Assembly (NCBI GenBank): GCA_016223135.1
Contig: JACRPQ010000004.1
Coordinates: 868,001-932,000 of the forward strand
Direction: 5' to 3'
Source of the DNA: Chloroflexota bacterium
Lineage (GTDB): Bacteria > Chloroflexota > Anaerolineae > Anaerolineales > Villigracilaceae
DNA: 64,000 nucleotides
Below the pieces are notes generated by a model that saw nothing but the letters and a program-made list of their open reading frames with translations, had not been told where the DNA came from and ran no database searches. The translations under genes and the position numbers were made by a program. Positions 40,728-49,559 of this stretch are shown here, in pieces (position 1 is the stretch's first letter; each line of letters starts with the position of its first letter).

Positions 40728-42029
40728 TTATTGCGGAATGGGCTGGAAATCAGGCATGGGCGGGATGTGCTGCTTCCAGGTATCGTAGGTGGTGATTTGG
40801 GCGGCGTTCTTTGCCGCGTTGAGCCATTCCGTAAAGGCATTTTCACGGTTGCGTTCCAATTGGTCGGGTGTAAGCGGCAGTTTTTGTCTGTCCAACACTT
40901 GGATGATGTGATAGCCAAACTGTGTTTTGACCGGCTCGCCAATTTCGCCAACCGGCTGGCTGAAGGCGGCGTTCTCGAATTCAGCCACCATCACGCCTCT
41001 GCCGAACCAGCCCAGGTCGCCGCCTTGAGCGCCGGAGCCGGTGTCTTTGGAAAATTCCTTGGCAAGGCGGGCGAAGTCGGAACCGTTTCGGAGGAGTTGA
41101 ATGATGGCGACCGCTTCTCCCTCGCTATTAACGAGAATGTGCCGCGCCCAAACCTGTTCTTCCGAGGTGGGGAGGTCAGCGGCGAGGGCTTCCTGGAGTT
41201 TTTGGCGCAGGAGGTTGTTGCGGTACACATCGCGCAGGGTCGCTTCGCTGACGCCGTAGCCTTTGAACCGCTCTACGGTGTCGGTGTATTGAGTCTGGAA
41301 GCCTTCCAGCGTGTAGGGTGTGGCGGTGGGCGGAATGTCTTCCGGCACGAAGGTGGGGGTGGGACGTCCGGCGGGGGTTTCGGTGGGAGTCGCTGTGGCG
41401 GACGGGTCAGGTGTGAAGGTCGGTTCGGGGGTGGAGGTGGGAGCTGTCGTTGGGGTGGGGGTGTGGGGATAGAGAGTCAACTGCTCGGAAGTGAGAGTCG
41501 GGTACTCAAAGGGCGTGGGGGTGATGGTGGGGGTGGGGGTTCCATCCGGGAAGAAGTTGTAGGCTTCCCGAATCGCTTTTTCCACTTCCTCATCGGAGAC
41601 GGTGATGCCGCGTTTTTCCGCTTCCTGGCGGATGAGCGCCTCGTCAATCAACTGGTCAATGACCAGTTGCCCGACCGCTTCGGGGGACTGCAGGTAATAA
41701 CTGATTTGCTGGAGCTGCTGCGACATGTCCATGCCGAAGGTTTGCTGGTAGAACTGGTACTGCTGATAGATGTTGACCAGGTTCACCCGCTGGAGTTGGA
41801 CGCGCTCCTGAAACTGTTTGATGGAGATTTTTTCGCCGTTGACTTCGACCGCTGGCTTTTGCAGCTGCAGGTAGTTGATATCGAGCAAACCGTAGCCAAT
41901 CAAGCCGGCAACGACGACAATCATGGCGATTGCCACGGTGCGAACGATGGTCACCTGGCGGCGTTCGCGTTCGAGACGGGCAACGTGTTTTTTGGTGAGG
42001 AGTTTGGGGTTCTTTTCCTGATTTGACAT
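40728..42029 (-). CDS. Peptidyl-prolyl isomerase, SurA/PrsA-like parvulin
   Basis: The 433-residue exported chaperone has an N-terminal membrane anchor (about residues 27-48). A SurA-type N domain (about 55-170) follows, with a long Thr/Pro-rich linker (TPTPTTAPTSTPEPTF) inside, and a parvulin domain near 290-390 (ARHILVNS, GGDLGWFGRGVM, VKTQFGYHIIQV). It helps fold exported proteins. ATG 42029 is inferred from the anchor position. The linker is far longer than in classical PrsA. It stands downstream of rpsR. Confidence 0.9.
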   Translation of the reverse strand: MSNQEKNPKLLTKKHVARLERERRQVTIVRTVAIAMIVVVAGLIGYGLLDINYLQLQKPAVEVNGEKISIKQFQERVQLQRVNLVNIYQQYQFYQQTFGMDMSQQLQQISYYLQSPEAVGQLVIDQLIDEALIRQEAEKRGITVSDEEVEKAIREAYNFFPDGTPTPTITPTPFEYPTLTSEQLTLYPHTPTPTTAPTSTPEPTFTPDPSATATPTETPAGRPTPTFVPEDIPPTATPYTLEGFQTQYTDTVERFKGYGVSEATLRDVYRNNLLRQKLQEALAADLPTSEEQVWARHILVNSEGEAVAIIQLLRNGSDFARLAKEFSKDTGSGAQGGDLGWFGRGVMVAEFENAAFSQPVGEIGEPVKTQFGYHIIQVLDRQKLPLTPDQLERNRENAFTEWLNAAKNAAQITTYDTWKQHIPPMPDFQPIPQ

Positions 42030-42052
42030 GATGAATGCTCCAAAATGAAAAT

Positions 42053-42099
42053 GCGGGACATGGAAACCCACGCCTTGTGGTGGGCGTCTCATGCCCCGC
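42053..42099 (-). terminator. Terminator of the rpsF-ssb-rpsR operon
   Basis: On the minus strand GCGGGGCATG and CATGTCCCGC form the outer stem, with GCCCACC and the complementary GGCGTGGG inside. ATTTTCATTTT follows. It lies 18 bp after the rpsR stop. Confidence 0.6.
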
Positions 42100-42116
42100 G
42101 CGCTGGTCAGTTGCGA

Positions 42117-42404
42117 TTAGCGCATTTCTTCGGCATGTTTGCCGGTGAAGGGAAGCAATGCAATCTGGCGGGCTTGTTTGATTGCCGTTGCAATGGCGCG
42201 CTGGTGTTTGGCGCAGGCGCCGGTCTGCCGCCGCGGGCGGATGGAACCTTCCTCTGTGATGTATTTCCTGAGCAGGTCCACTTTTTTATAGTCAATCGTC
42301 AGGGTTTTGTCGGCGCAAAACTGGCAGAACTTGGGCTTGGCAAAGAAGCGCGCCCCGCCCTGTGTCTGTTGCTGCGCATCGGGTGTTCTTTTATCGTCAG
42401 CCAT
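42117..42404 (-). CDS. rpsR: Ribosomal protein S18
   Basis: The 95-residue protein is of normal S18 length. The S18 core [19 protein letters not shown] with [30 protein letters not shown] is complete. A Cys pair near the N-terminus (FCQFC) and the C/H in GACAKH could bind zinc, as in the zinc form of S18. It ends the rpsF-ssb-rpsR operon, 19 bp after ssb. Confidence 0.96.
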   Translation of the reverse strand: MADDKRTPDAQQQTQGGARFFAKPKFCQFCADKTLTIDYKKVDLLRKYITEEGSIRPRRQTGACAKHQRAIATAIKQARQIALLPFTGKHAEEMR

Positions 42405-42423
42405 TTCTTACTCCGCTTGAAAT

Positions 42424-42840
42424 CTAGAAAGGAAACTCTTCTTCGTCGGTGGTTTCCGCAGAACCTTCTGTTGCGGGGACATCGGCGTTATTGTTGTTAT
42501 GGTCGCGGCGTTCGCCAAGCATCATCATTTCGCTGGCAACCACCTCGACGCTGGTGTGCTTGACGCCTTCTTTGTCGTCCCAGCGGCGGGTTTGCAGGCG
42601 TCCTTCCACATAAACCTGCTGACCCTTTGCAAGATATTGTTTGCAAATTTCCGCCAGGTTGCCCCAGGCAACCACGTTGAACCATTCCGTCTCATTGTGA
42701 CGTTCGCCGTCTGCCGAATTCCAGGCGCGGCTGACCGCCACAGTGAAGGTGGTCACTGGCTTACCCGAAGGCGTGTAGCGCATTTCGGGGTCCTTGCCCA
42801 AGTGACCAATGATCTGGACTTTGTTCAATCCTCGGCTCAT
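42424..42840 (-). CDS. ssb: Single-stranded DNA-binding protein
   Basis: The 138-residue protein has an OB fold: RGLNKVQIIGHLGKDPEMR, then FTVAVSRAWNS and GQQVYVEGRLQTRRWDDKEG. The acidic tip DEEEFPF at the C terminus recruits repair proteins. It lies between rpsF and rpsR as in most bacteria. Confidence 0.96.
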   Translation of the reverse strand: MSRGLNKVQIIGHLGKDPEMRYTPSGKPVTTFTVAVSRAWNSADGERHNETEWFNVVAWGNLAEICKQYLAKGQQVYVEGRLQTRRWDDKEGVKHTSVEVVASEMMMLGERRDHNNNNADVPATEGSAETTDEEEFPF

Positions 42841-42890
42841 ACTGAAAACTCCTTGCTGTCGCCAGACCGTTCAACGATTTGGCAGAAACA

Positions 42891-43172
42891 CTATATAGCC
42901 GTCAGCATGTGACGGAGCACCGGCTCAAGGTAGCGGATGTTCCGCTCCAGTTCGCTGGTGGACTTGGGGTCGAGCGTGACGTTCATCAGAACGTACTGAC
43001 CTTCGGTCTGCTTGCGGATGGGGTAGGCAAGTCTGCGACGTCCCCAGACCTCGGTCTTATCCACGCTGCCGCCTGCTTCTCCAATCCAGCCTTGGACGCG
43101 TTCCAGAGCGCTTTTAAACGCCGTCTCGTCCAGCTCGGGCTGGAAGATGCAGATCAACTCGTATTTGCGCAT
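42891..43172 (-). CDS. rpsF: Ribosomal protein S6
   Basis: The 93-residue protein has the S6 pattern RKYELICIFQPELDE, WGRRRLAYPIRKQTEGQYVLMNV and RYLEPVLRHMLTAI. The Glu-rich C-terminal tail found in enterobacterial S6 is absent. It heads the rpsF-ssb-rpsR operon; GGAGG precedes the ATG. Confidence 0.96.
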   Translation of the reverse strand: MRKYELICIFQPELDETAFKSALERVQGWIGEAGGSVDKTEVWGRRRLAYPIRKQTEGQYVLMNVTLDPKSTSELERNIRYLEPVLRHMLTAI

Positions 43173-43198
43173 GAGGGGTTCCTCCTTTCCTTGGGATG

Positions 43199-43230
43199 GC
43201 TCCCGTTCAGTCCGTAGGTCCGCCGGGAGC
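43199..43230 (-). promoter_or_regulatory. Leader hairpin upstream of rpsF (possible S6:S18 binding site)
   Basis: GCTCCCG and CGGGAGC pair around a loop containing GGACC and GGACTGAA in the rpsF leader. Many bacteria bind S6:S18 at a structure here to repress the operon. The CCG-type bulge is not clear enough for a firm call. Confidence 0.4.
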
Positions 43231-43331
43231 GGAAAGGCACGTAATATGACGTACCTGTGAAAGCGGGCGAAAGTGTATCATAAATCGCTGAAATGGGGAG
43301 GGTATAATGGGCAGCGGAGTATAATCATTCC

Positions 43332-43748
43332 ATGAGCAGGCGCTATCAGGCAATCGAGCAAATTTGTAAGAAATATGGCATCAAGGCGCTGTATGTTTTT
43401 GGCAGCCGCGGCAAGGAATTGTTCGAAGCCATCCAGGACGACAGCCTTTCCCTTTCCGCTTCGCAAAGCGACCTTGATATTGGCGTTTTGACTCATTCTC
43501 CCTTTTCCATTGACGATAAAGTCAACATGACGTTTGACCTCGAAACATTGTTCGGGAACGCCAAAGTGGATTTATTTGTTTTGCAGGAGGTGGACGCGTT
43601 TCTGGCGGCAAATATCATTCGCGGCGAACGGGTCTATGCCGAGGATCCATACCTTGCCGATGAGTATGAACTGTTTGTTCTGCGCCGTGCCGGGGATTTG
43701 GCTGAACTGGAGCGCCAGCGTATTGCGGCGATTTTGCAGGAGGGATAG
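43332..43748 (+). CDS. mntA: MntA-type nucleotidyltransferase antitoxin
   Basis: The 138-residue minimal nucleotidyltransferase has LYVFGSRGK and the metal pair SDLDIGV. About fifteen residues (ELFEAIQDDSLSLSAS) separate the GSRG and SDLDI parts, longer than usual. MntA antitoxins AMPylate the HepT toxin. The HepT gene follows 5 bp later. Confidence 0.9.
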   Translation: MSRRYQAIEQICKKYGIKALYVFGSRGKELFEAIQDDSLSLSASQSDLDIGVLTHSPFSIDDKVNMTFDLETLFGNAKVDLFVLQEVDAFLAANIIRGERVYAEDPYLADEYELFVLRRAGDLAELERQRIAAILQEG

Positions 43749-43753
43749 GGCAG

Positions 43754-44212
43754 ATGGTTGCAGGAAAAATCTCCAAACGTGTCGCAGCAGACAGGCTGGG
43801 ATGGGTGAAGCGGATGGTGGGTGAAATTCGCGCTCTGCCCTTAAACTCAAAAACAGATTTTCTGCAGGACAGCCGTAATATATGGACGGCAGAATCCTGT
43901 TTGCGGCGCGCTTTGGAAGCCATTTTTGATCTGGGTAGGCATATCGCCGCAAAAGGCTTCGGCGAGGCTGTTACCGAATATAAGGAAATTGCCTCTGTAT
44001 TACATCGGCAGAACGTTATCTCCAGTGACGACCTGCTGCTTATGCAAAAGTTGGCGGGGTATCGAAATCGTCTCGTGCATTTTTATCATGATGTCGGTGA
44101 GGAAGAATTGTTCGAAATTTGCTCTTCCCGCCTGGGGGATGTCGAGCGACTGGCAGAGGTTCTACGCCGCTGGCTCTCAACAAATCCGAATCTTATGGAT
44201 GAAACCTTGTAA
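43754..44212 (+). CDS. hepT: HepT-type RNase toxin
   Basis: The 152-residue DUF86/HepT HEPN protein has the catalytic RX4HXY motif, R-NRLV-H-F-Y in GYRNRLVHFYHDV, which is also the site the antitoxin modifies. FLQDSRNIWTAESCLRRALEAIFDLG is the typical N-terminal helix region. Together with mntA it forms a complete toxin-antitoxin module, transcribed from its own site. Confidence 0.9.
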   Translation: MVAGKISKRVAADRLGWVKRMVGEIRALPLNSKTDFLQDSRNIWTAESCLRRALEAIFDLGRHIAAKGFGEAVTEYKEIASVLHRQNVISSDDLLLMQKLAGYRNRLVHFYHDVGEEELFEICSSRLGDVERLAEVLRRWLSTNPNLMDETL

Positions 44213-44338
44213 ACCGTGTTCCGGGATGATCTTTTGCTCATGCTGGGAATTGTTCGACGATTTTAGCGCTTGATAATCCTTCTGAGAAAATTTCAAGTGG
44301 TTCCATTACATCGCATCGCAAATTTGCATAAAAGGAAA

Positions 44339-45691
44339 ATGATGTTTGACCTCCCCGATAACGAAATCCTGCCTCTTTCGAAAGAACATATCTTTTGGAC
44401 CTGGTCGGCGCAAGCCACGGTGAATCCCATCCCGGTCAAGCGCGCAAAGGGCGTGTACTTTTGGGATGTGGACGGCAAGCGTTACCTCGATTTCAACTCG
44501 ATGACGATGTGCGTCAACATCGGTCACGGCGACGAGCGCATCATCCGCGCCATGCAGGAACAGGCGGCGGAACTGCCCTACGCCGCGCCGGGCATGACCA
44601 CCAAAATCCGCGCACTGGCGGGCAATGCAGTAGCGGATGTCACCCCGCAGCGCGCCTTGACGAAGGTCTTGTTTACCCTCGGCGGAGCAGACGCCAACGA
44701 AAATGCCATCAAACTGGCGCGTGGTTACACCGGACGGCACAAGATTCTCGCCCGCTACCGCTCCTATCATGGCGCGACGGCCGGCGCAATGGCAGCCACC
44801 GGCGACCCGCGCCGCGTCGCTTGGGAACCGAATTTGATGAGCGGCGTCGTTCATTTCCTTGACCCTTACCGCTACCGCTCCACCTTTCACCGCACCAATC
44901 CCGATATTTCCGAAGAGGAATTTGCCCGCGATTACGTCAATCACCTCGAGGAAATCATCCAATACGAGGGTCCAGAGACCATCGCGGCAATCCTCATGGA
45001 GTCGGTCACCGGCACCAACGGCATCATCATCCCGCCGCAGGGATACATGCAGGGCGTGCGCGCCTTGTGCGATAAATACGGCATCGTCATGATTGCGGAT
45101 GAGGTGATGAGCGGCTTCGGGCGCACGGGGAAGTGGTTTGCCGTCGAGCATTGGGATGTGGTGCCAGACATCATAACGATGGCAAAGGGGCTGACCTCCG
45201 CGTATGCGCCGCTGGGAGCGGTGGCAATGAAGCCGGAGATTGCCGCGGCGTTCAACGAAACGCCCTTCGAAAGCGGGCTGACGTACACTTCCCACCCGGT
45301 CTCGCTGGCGGCGGCGGTGGCGAACATCCAAGCCATGAGGGAGGATAAAGTCGTCGAGCACGCGGCAGGCATGGGTCCCGTTTTGAAGCGGATGCTGTCC
45401 GATTTAGGAGAGGCGCATCCTTCAGTAGGCGATGTCCGTTCGATTGGTTTGTTCGGCATCATCGAATTGGTCAAGAACCGCAGGACGAAAGAGCCGATGG
45501 CGCCGTGGAACGGCTCTTCGCCCGAAATGACCGCCCTGCGGAAATATTGCCTCGACAATGGCTTGTTCCTGTACACCCACTGGCATACGGTGTTAATTAT
45601 CCCTCCGTTGATTATCACCGAAGAGCAGCTGCAGGAGGGCTTCGAGATACTCGATAAAGCGCTGGAAATTACGGATAGGGCGGCACAATGA
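44339..45691 (+). CDS. Class III pyridoxal-phosphate aminotransferase
   Basis: The 450-residue enzyme has the class III pattern: IMIADEVMSGFGRTG with the PLP-binding aspartate (written VMIADEV here), and the Schiff-base lysine in ITMAKGLTSAYAPLGA. It resembles taurine- or omega-amino acid-pyruvate aminotransferases; the amino donor is unknown. Two successive ATG codons (44339, 44342) follow AAAGGA. The next gene overlaps by four bases. Confidence 0.9.
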   Translation: MMFDLPDNEILPLSKEHIFWTWSAQATVNPIPVKRAKGVYFWDVDGKRYLDFNSMTMCVNIGHGDERIIRAMQEQAAELPYAAPGMTTKIRALAGNAVADVTPQRALTKVLFTLGGADANENAIKLARGYTGRHKILARYRSYHGATAGAMAATGDPRRVAWEPNLMSGVVHFLDPYRYRSTFHRTNPDISEEEFARDYVNHLEEIIQYEGPETIAAILMESVTGTNGIIIPPQGYMQGVRALCDKYGIVMIADEVMSGFGRTGKWFAVEHWDVVPDIITMAKGLTSAYAPLGAVAMKPEIAAAFNETPFESGLTYTSHPVSLAAAVANIQAMREDKVVEHAAGMGPVLKRMLSDLGEAHPSVGDVRSIGLFGIIELVKNRRTKEPMAPWNGSSPEMTALRKYCLDNGLFLYTHWHTVLIIPPLIITEEQLQEGFEILDKALEITDRAAQ

Positions 45692-46515
45692 CAGAGAGTA
45701 AACCTTCTCAAGACAGCAACGTGATGGCGGCAATCATTTTGGGGGCGTTGTCCATCGTGGGTATTCTGGTGATTTTTTTCTCCGTCCGCGCTGCTTCGCA
45801 ACGCCCGCCAGAAATTACGCCCACCGCCACCCGCTTCCGTTTCCTTTACATCGGCACCGAACCCGGCTTTTCCACAATAACGCCGCAGCCAACTGCTACT
45901 CGAATTGTTTTTGAACAACCGACGACTTCTTTTCGTCCCACCTCCAGATCGCCTTTGGGCGCTCCGACCGCCACGACTGTGCCGTTTTCGCCGGGAGGGG
46001 GCGGTTCGTTTTTCCCGCCGCAGCCTTCTCCCACTCGTTCGGTTTCACAGCCGCCTGCCCCAACAGAGCCTTCCTTTGCGACCAAACCGCCTTCGTCTTT
46101 GTTCACCCCCACTTTTACGCCGACCATCGCTTCGGTGCTGGCAAAGTATGACGACACCTATTACGCCATCCTCTACGACGGCGAATGGACCAGCCAGACC
46201 AACGTGACGGGTGCTTATCAAAATACCCTGCACATCTCTTTTACCATCGAAAATTATGCCTTGTTCACGTTCGTAGGTCAGCAGGTGATTTTGACCTATC
46301 AGGCGGGTCCCAGTTTGGGGACGATTCGCATTGACCTGGACGGCATGGAGTTCGAGGTCAGCCAAGCCAGCCCGCAGACGCAACTGGTGGACTGGACTTC
46401 CCCCATCCTCATCATGGGCACGCATGACTTAATTGTCGAGCATTTGAGCGGCGGTTCGGTGAATATTGACTCGATTACCATCCCCGATGTCCGCACGGCT
46501 ACTCCCACTCCATAA
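45688..46515 (+). CDS. Anchored protein with Pro/Thr linker and C-terminal beta domain
   Basis: I do not recognise the family. The 275-residue protein has one N-terminal helix (about residues 13-33), a long Thr/Pro/Ser-rich stretch (40-150) and a C-terminal beta-rich segment (150-270), probably carbohydrate-binding-like by composition. It would be anchored with its C-terminal part outside. ATGA overlap couples it to the aminotransferase. It overlaps recJ by 17 bp at the convergent end. Confidence 0.65.
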   Translation: MTESKPSQDSNVMAAIILGALSIVGILVIFFSVRAASQRPPEITPTATRFRFLYIGTEPGFSTITPQPTATRIVFEQPTTSFRPTSRSPLGAPTATTVPFSPGGGGSFFPPQPSPTRSVSQPPAPTEPSFATKPPSSLFTPTFTPTIASVLAKYDDTYYAILYDGEWTSQTNVTGAYQNTLHISFTIENYALFTFVGQQVILTYQAGPSLGTIRIDLDGMEFEVSQASPQTQLVDWTSPILIMGTHDLIVEHLSGGSVNIDSITIPDVRTATPTP

Positions 46516-48772
46516 GGCGTTGAATATCCGCTTTGGCGAAGTAGGCGCGATAGGCGGCGGTTTCCTCCAGGATGCCCTTCACTGCGACATATAACTCCTT
46601 TTGGAGATACTGATTCGCCTCGCCGTTTCCTCGGGTTAGGACCAGCGCATCATCCCCGCCGGAAACTGCGAGGTGACCCCCAGCCGCCAGCCACTCCAAG
46701 CCGATTCGCACGGCGCTTTCGCGCGCCGCCATGGCGGCGGCAAGTTCCTGCAGGTTGACCTTTCCCCGTCGTTGATTCAACACATACTTGCACAACCCCG
46801 CCAGATGGGTGAGGAATTCATCCGGCTTTTCCGCCGGCGGCGCAACGGCGAAGACAAAGACAATTCTCGGTTGAACGATTTCCAGCGCACGGCGCAGGTC
46901 GGCGGGGGAGGGGGGCGTGGTATAGATGGAGAACTCTTCCGCTGGGCGCAGCTCAAAGCGCGGAACGCCGGCGGCTCGGTCGGGTCCCTCTGCCCAAATG
47001 AGGGTGGAGGGCTGCAGGTTCAACAGGGATGGCTGCAGGCGCATATCACGCACTTCCAATTTGGGTTTGTGAATTTCGATGGGCTTTTCTTCGGCGAGGC
47101 GATATTCCTCGAACGTCAGGCTGACCTGTCTCTGCCCGCGATAGGCAGAGGCGCGCAGCGAATAGGCGATGTCGAATTTTGCGCCGGCTGCCGGTAGTTC
47201 CTCTCCCGCGCCGCCCCACCAGAGCAGGCTTTGGGTATGTCCTGCTTCGTCTTCCACCGTCAGCCGCAGGTGTTCTTTCGTCTTGCCGATTTCCTGGGCT
47301 GATTTCAACGTAACGCCGCGTGTTGCCAGGGTGAGTTCGGGGTTGCCGGCGCCAAAGGGGGCGAGCCGTTCGATGGCGTCGGCGAGGGAAAGGCTGATTT
47401 CGTCGAGACCCAGCCAGGCGTCGATTTGAAGCGTTGGCTCTTCGCGGACGAGGCTGCCGAGCTGCTGTTCGACGGCTTTGCCCAGGCCGCGGCGGAAGGC
47501 AGTCAGGTTTTCCTTTTGAAGCGACAATCCCGCCGCCATGGGATGACCGCCAAAGCCGAGCAGCAGGTCTTTCTGGGTGGCGATGGCTTCGGTGATGTGC
47601 AGCCCCTCCACCGAGCGGGCGGAGCCGCGCAGAATGCCGTCTTCGGATTCGGTGAGGAGCAGGGCAGGTTTGTGGTAGCGCTCCACGAGGCGGTTGGCAA
47701 CAATGCCCACTACGCCGCCGGGCCAGTTGGGATGCGCCAGGATGATGACAGGTTCGCTCAAGAGCGCCGGGTTTTCGCGCAGCTGCGCCTCCGCCGCTTG
47801 GGTGACCTGGCTGGTGAGCAAACGGCGTTGAGCGTTCAGCCCCTCGATTTGCGCGGCAAGGACACGGACACGCGATGGGTTGTTGGTGGTCAGCAATTCG
47901 ACTGCGGGGTTGGCGTCGCTGAGGCGTCCGAGCGCGTTGAGGCGCGGGGCAAACGTGAAGCCGATGGTTTCCTCGGTGAGGGTTTCGAGACTCGCGCCCG
48001 ACAGTTCCGCCATGATTTTCAAACCCAGGCGGGTGGTGGCGCGAAGTCGTTGAATCCCTTTTTGGGCGAGGGTGCGGGTTTCACCACGAAGCAGGGCGAC
48101 ATCGGCAATGAGACCAAGGGCGACGAGGTCTAATAAATTTTCGATTTCAGATTTACGATTTTCGATTAATAGAGCTTCTGCTAATTTGTACGCAACTCCA
48201 ACTCCTGCTAAATTTGCAAGAGGATGATCTGCTGGCAATAATTTAGGATTGATAATGGCTTTTGCGTTGGGAAGAGTCTCATCAAGATCATGATGATCGG
48301 TGACGACCACATCCACGCCGCGCGAGTTGGCGTACTCAATGGCTGTGTGTGCGGTGATGCCGGTGTCGCAGGTGAGGAGCAGGTTGACGCCGCCATCCAA
48401 AAATGATTTGAGACTCTCGATATGAACGCCGTGACTCTCTTTGCCGCGAATGGGGATGTAATACGTTACATCTGCGCCGATGGCGCGCAGGGTTTGGACG
48501 AGCAGAGCGGTGGCGGTCTGTCCGTCCACGTCGAAGTCGCCCCAGACGCCGATGCGCTGCCTGTTGCGGATAGCCAAGTGGATGAGGTCGGCTGCTTGTT
48601 CGATTTCGGGAAACGGCGTGGATGGCGTTTTTTCGGGATGGAGAAACGCCTCCGCTTCTTCGGGACGGCTGATCCCGCGTCGGAGGAGAGTCTGCGCGAG
48701 GAGGGGAGGCAGGTTCAGGTCCGCGAAGGAAGCGGGGATGTCAATTGGTTGAGGGTCGAGCCAGCGGGTCAT
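46499..48772 (-). CDS. recJ: Single-stranded-DNA exonuclease RecJ, with in-frame word array
   Basis: The 757-residue protein has the DHH domain (GDFDVDGQTA, VVVTDHHDLDE), the DHHA1 region (GGHPMAAG-like LGFGGHPMAAGLS) and an OB-type domain, then a C-terminal extension of about 160 residues common in RecJ from this class. Residues about 202-212 (LLIENRKSEIENLL) are encoded by an AAAATCG-like word array (48136-48170) and look inserted. RecJ degrades 5' ended single strands in repair. Confidence 0.95.
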   Translation of the reverse strand: MTRWLDPQPIDIPASFADLNLPPLLAQTLLRRGISRPEEAEAFLHPEKTPSTPFPEIEQAADLIHLAIRNRQRIGVWGDFDVDGQTATALLVQTLRAIGADVTYYIPIRGKESHGVHIESLKSFLDGGVNLLLTCDTGITAHTAIEYANSRGVDVVVTDHHDLDETLPNAKAIINPKLLPADHPLANLAGVGVAYKLAEALLIENRKSEIENLLDLVALGLIADVALLRGETRTLAQKGIQRLRATTRLGLKIMAELSGASLETLTEETIGFTFAPRLNALGRLSDANPAVELLTTNNPSRVRVLAAQIEGLNAQRRLLTSQVTQAAEAQLRENPALLSEPVIILAHPNWPGGVVGIVANRLVERYHKPALLLTESEDGILRGSARSVEGLHITEAIATQKDLLLGFGGHPMAAGLSLQKENLTAFRRGLGKAVEQQLGSLVREEPTLQIDAWLGLDEISLSLADAIERLAPFGAGNPELTLATRGVTLKSAQEIGKTKEHLRLTVEDEAGHTQSLLWWGGAGEELPAAGAKFDIAYSLRASAYRGQRQVSLTFEEYRLAEEKPIEIHKPKLEVRDMRLQPSLLNLQPSTLIWAEGPDRAAGVPRFELRPAEEFSIYTTPPSPADLRRALEIVQPRIVFVFAVAPPAEKPDEFLTHLAGLCKYVLNQRRGKVNLQELAAAMAARESAVRIGLEWLAAGGHLAVSGGDDALVLTRGNGEANQYLQKELYVAVKGILEETAAYRAYFAKADIQRLMEWE
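48136..48170 (-). repeat. In-frame word array inside recJ
   Basis: On the minus strand, words TTAATCGAAAATCG, TAAATCTGAAATCG and AAAATT match the CAAATCG array at 19562. It encodes LIENRKSEIENLL. Confidence 0.7.
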
Positions 48773-48830
48773 TCCGTAAGTATCAAGGTTCAGGTTTCAA
48801 GTGTCAAGTGAATTGACGACATGAAAAGCG

Positions 48831-49046
48831 TCACTCTGATGGAGTTTCTTTCCCGCTCGGTGGAAAAAAGATGTCCTCGATTTTCATTCCAAACAATTTT
48901 GCGATTTTGAATGCCAGGGGAAGGCTGGGGTCATATTTCTCCGTTTCGATGGCGTTAATTGTCTGTCGCGAGACGTTGAGTTTTTCTGCAAGGTCGGCTT
49001 GCGACCAGTTGTGTTCGGCGCGCAGGACCTTGAGTTTGTTTTTCAT
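48831..49046 (-). CDS. XRE-family helix-turn-helix regulator
   Basis: The 71-residue protein is a single HTH domain: LRAEHNWSQADLAEKLNVSRQTINAIE with a DIFF ending, typical of small repressors in YgzD-like pairs. AGGAGG precedes ATG 49046. Its start overlaps the stop of a small membrane-protein gene, so the two are translated together. It may act on the dyad at 49768-49798, by inference. Confidence 0.9.
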   Translation of the reverse strand: MKNKLKVLRAEHNWSQADLAEKLNVSRQTINAIETEKYDPSLPLAFKIAKLFGMKIEDIFFPPSGKETPSE

Positions 49047-49432
49047 TGATACCTCCTGGTGAAGTAGCCAAGGCTCAAGCCCCAAAGCGCAAACATCATC
49101 GGAAGGACCCAGATCGTGGGGAAGTCGGGAAAACCAACATTTTCGAGGAAGCCATAGCTGAATGTGATCAAGCCGGTGGCGATGGCTGAAAACGCCACGG
49201 CTTGAAGTTGAATTCGCTGAATCAATTCGTCGCTATCCTGCATGGCGCGCAGGATGGCAGCGACTACAAAGACGATTGGGATGACGGGAGCAAGCGCGAG
49301 GATGATTTGTACGGTTCTTGAAAGTTCCAGTCTTTTGAGCAGAGATGTTGTGAGAATAAGAACCAACACGTATGCACCCATTGAGAGGGTGAATTCCCTG
49401 TAATATCGTTTCAAGACCTGTTTTTGATTCAT
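49043..49432 (-). CDS. Small membrane protein paired with the XRE regulator
   Basis: The 129-residue protein has four predicted helices (about 17-32, 40-62, 80-98, 104-122). I do not recognise the family, though pairs of a small HTH regulator with a polytopic protein of this kind are common in Firmicutes and Chloroflexota. ATG 49432 follows a pyrimidine-rich stretch with GAAAGGAAAAG. The upstream open frame passes through a family C repeat and is not used. Confidence 0.7.
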   Translation of the reverse strand: MNQKQVLKRYYREFTLSMGAYVLVLILTTSLLKRLELSRTVQIILALAPVIPIVFVVAAILRAMQDSDELIQRIQLQAVAFSAIATGLITFSYGFLENVGFPDFPTIWVLPMMFALWGLSLGYFTRRYQ

Positions 49433-49464
49433 TGAGCTTTTCCTTTCTGAAGTTTTCCTAGCCA

Positions 49465-49555
49465 CCCGACACTTTTGTTTTGGGACGCAGATGAACGCTG
49501 ATTTACGCTGAGTTAAGTTGTTTTTCAGCGTCCCACTTGAAACTGTCAGGTCGCT
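49465..49555 (+). repeat. Dispersed repeat family C, copy 3
   Basis: Starts at CCACCCGACACTTTTG, continues TTTTGGGACGCAGATGAACG, and ends TCAGCGTCCCACTTG. It shares flanks (CACCCGACACTTTTG and TGTCAGGTCGCT) with the other copies, so the unit is larger than the palindrome. Confidence 0.85.
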
Positions 49556-49559
49556 GGAT

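Noticed and set aside
43199-43230. Firm S6:S18 leader motif
   Set aside because: The hairpin fits only loosely; the bulged CCG element is unclear, so it is listed as tentative only.
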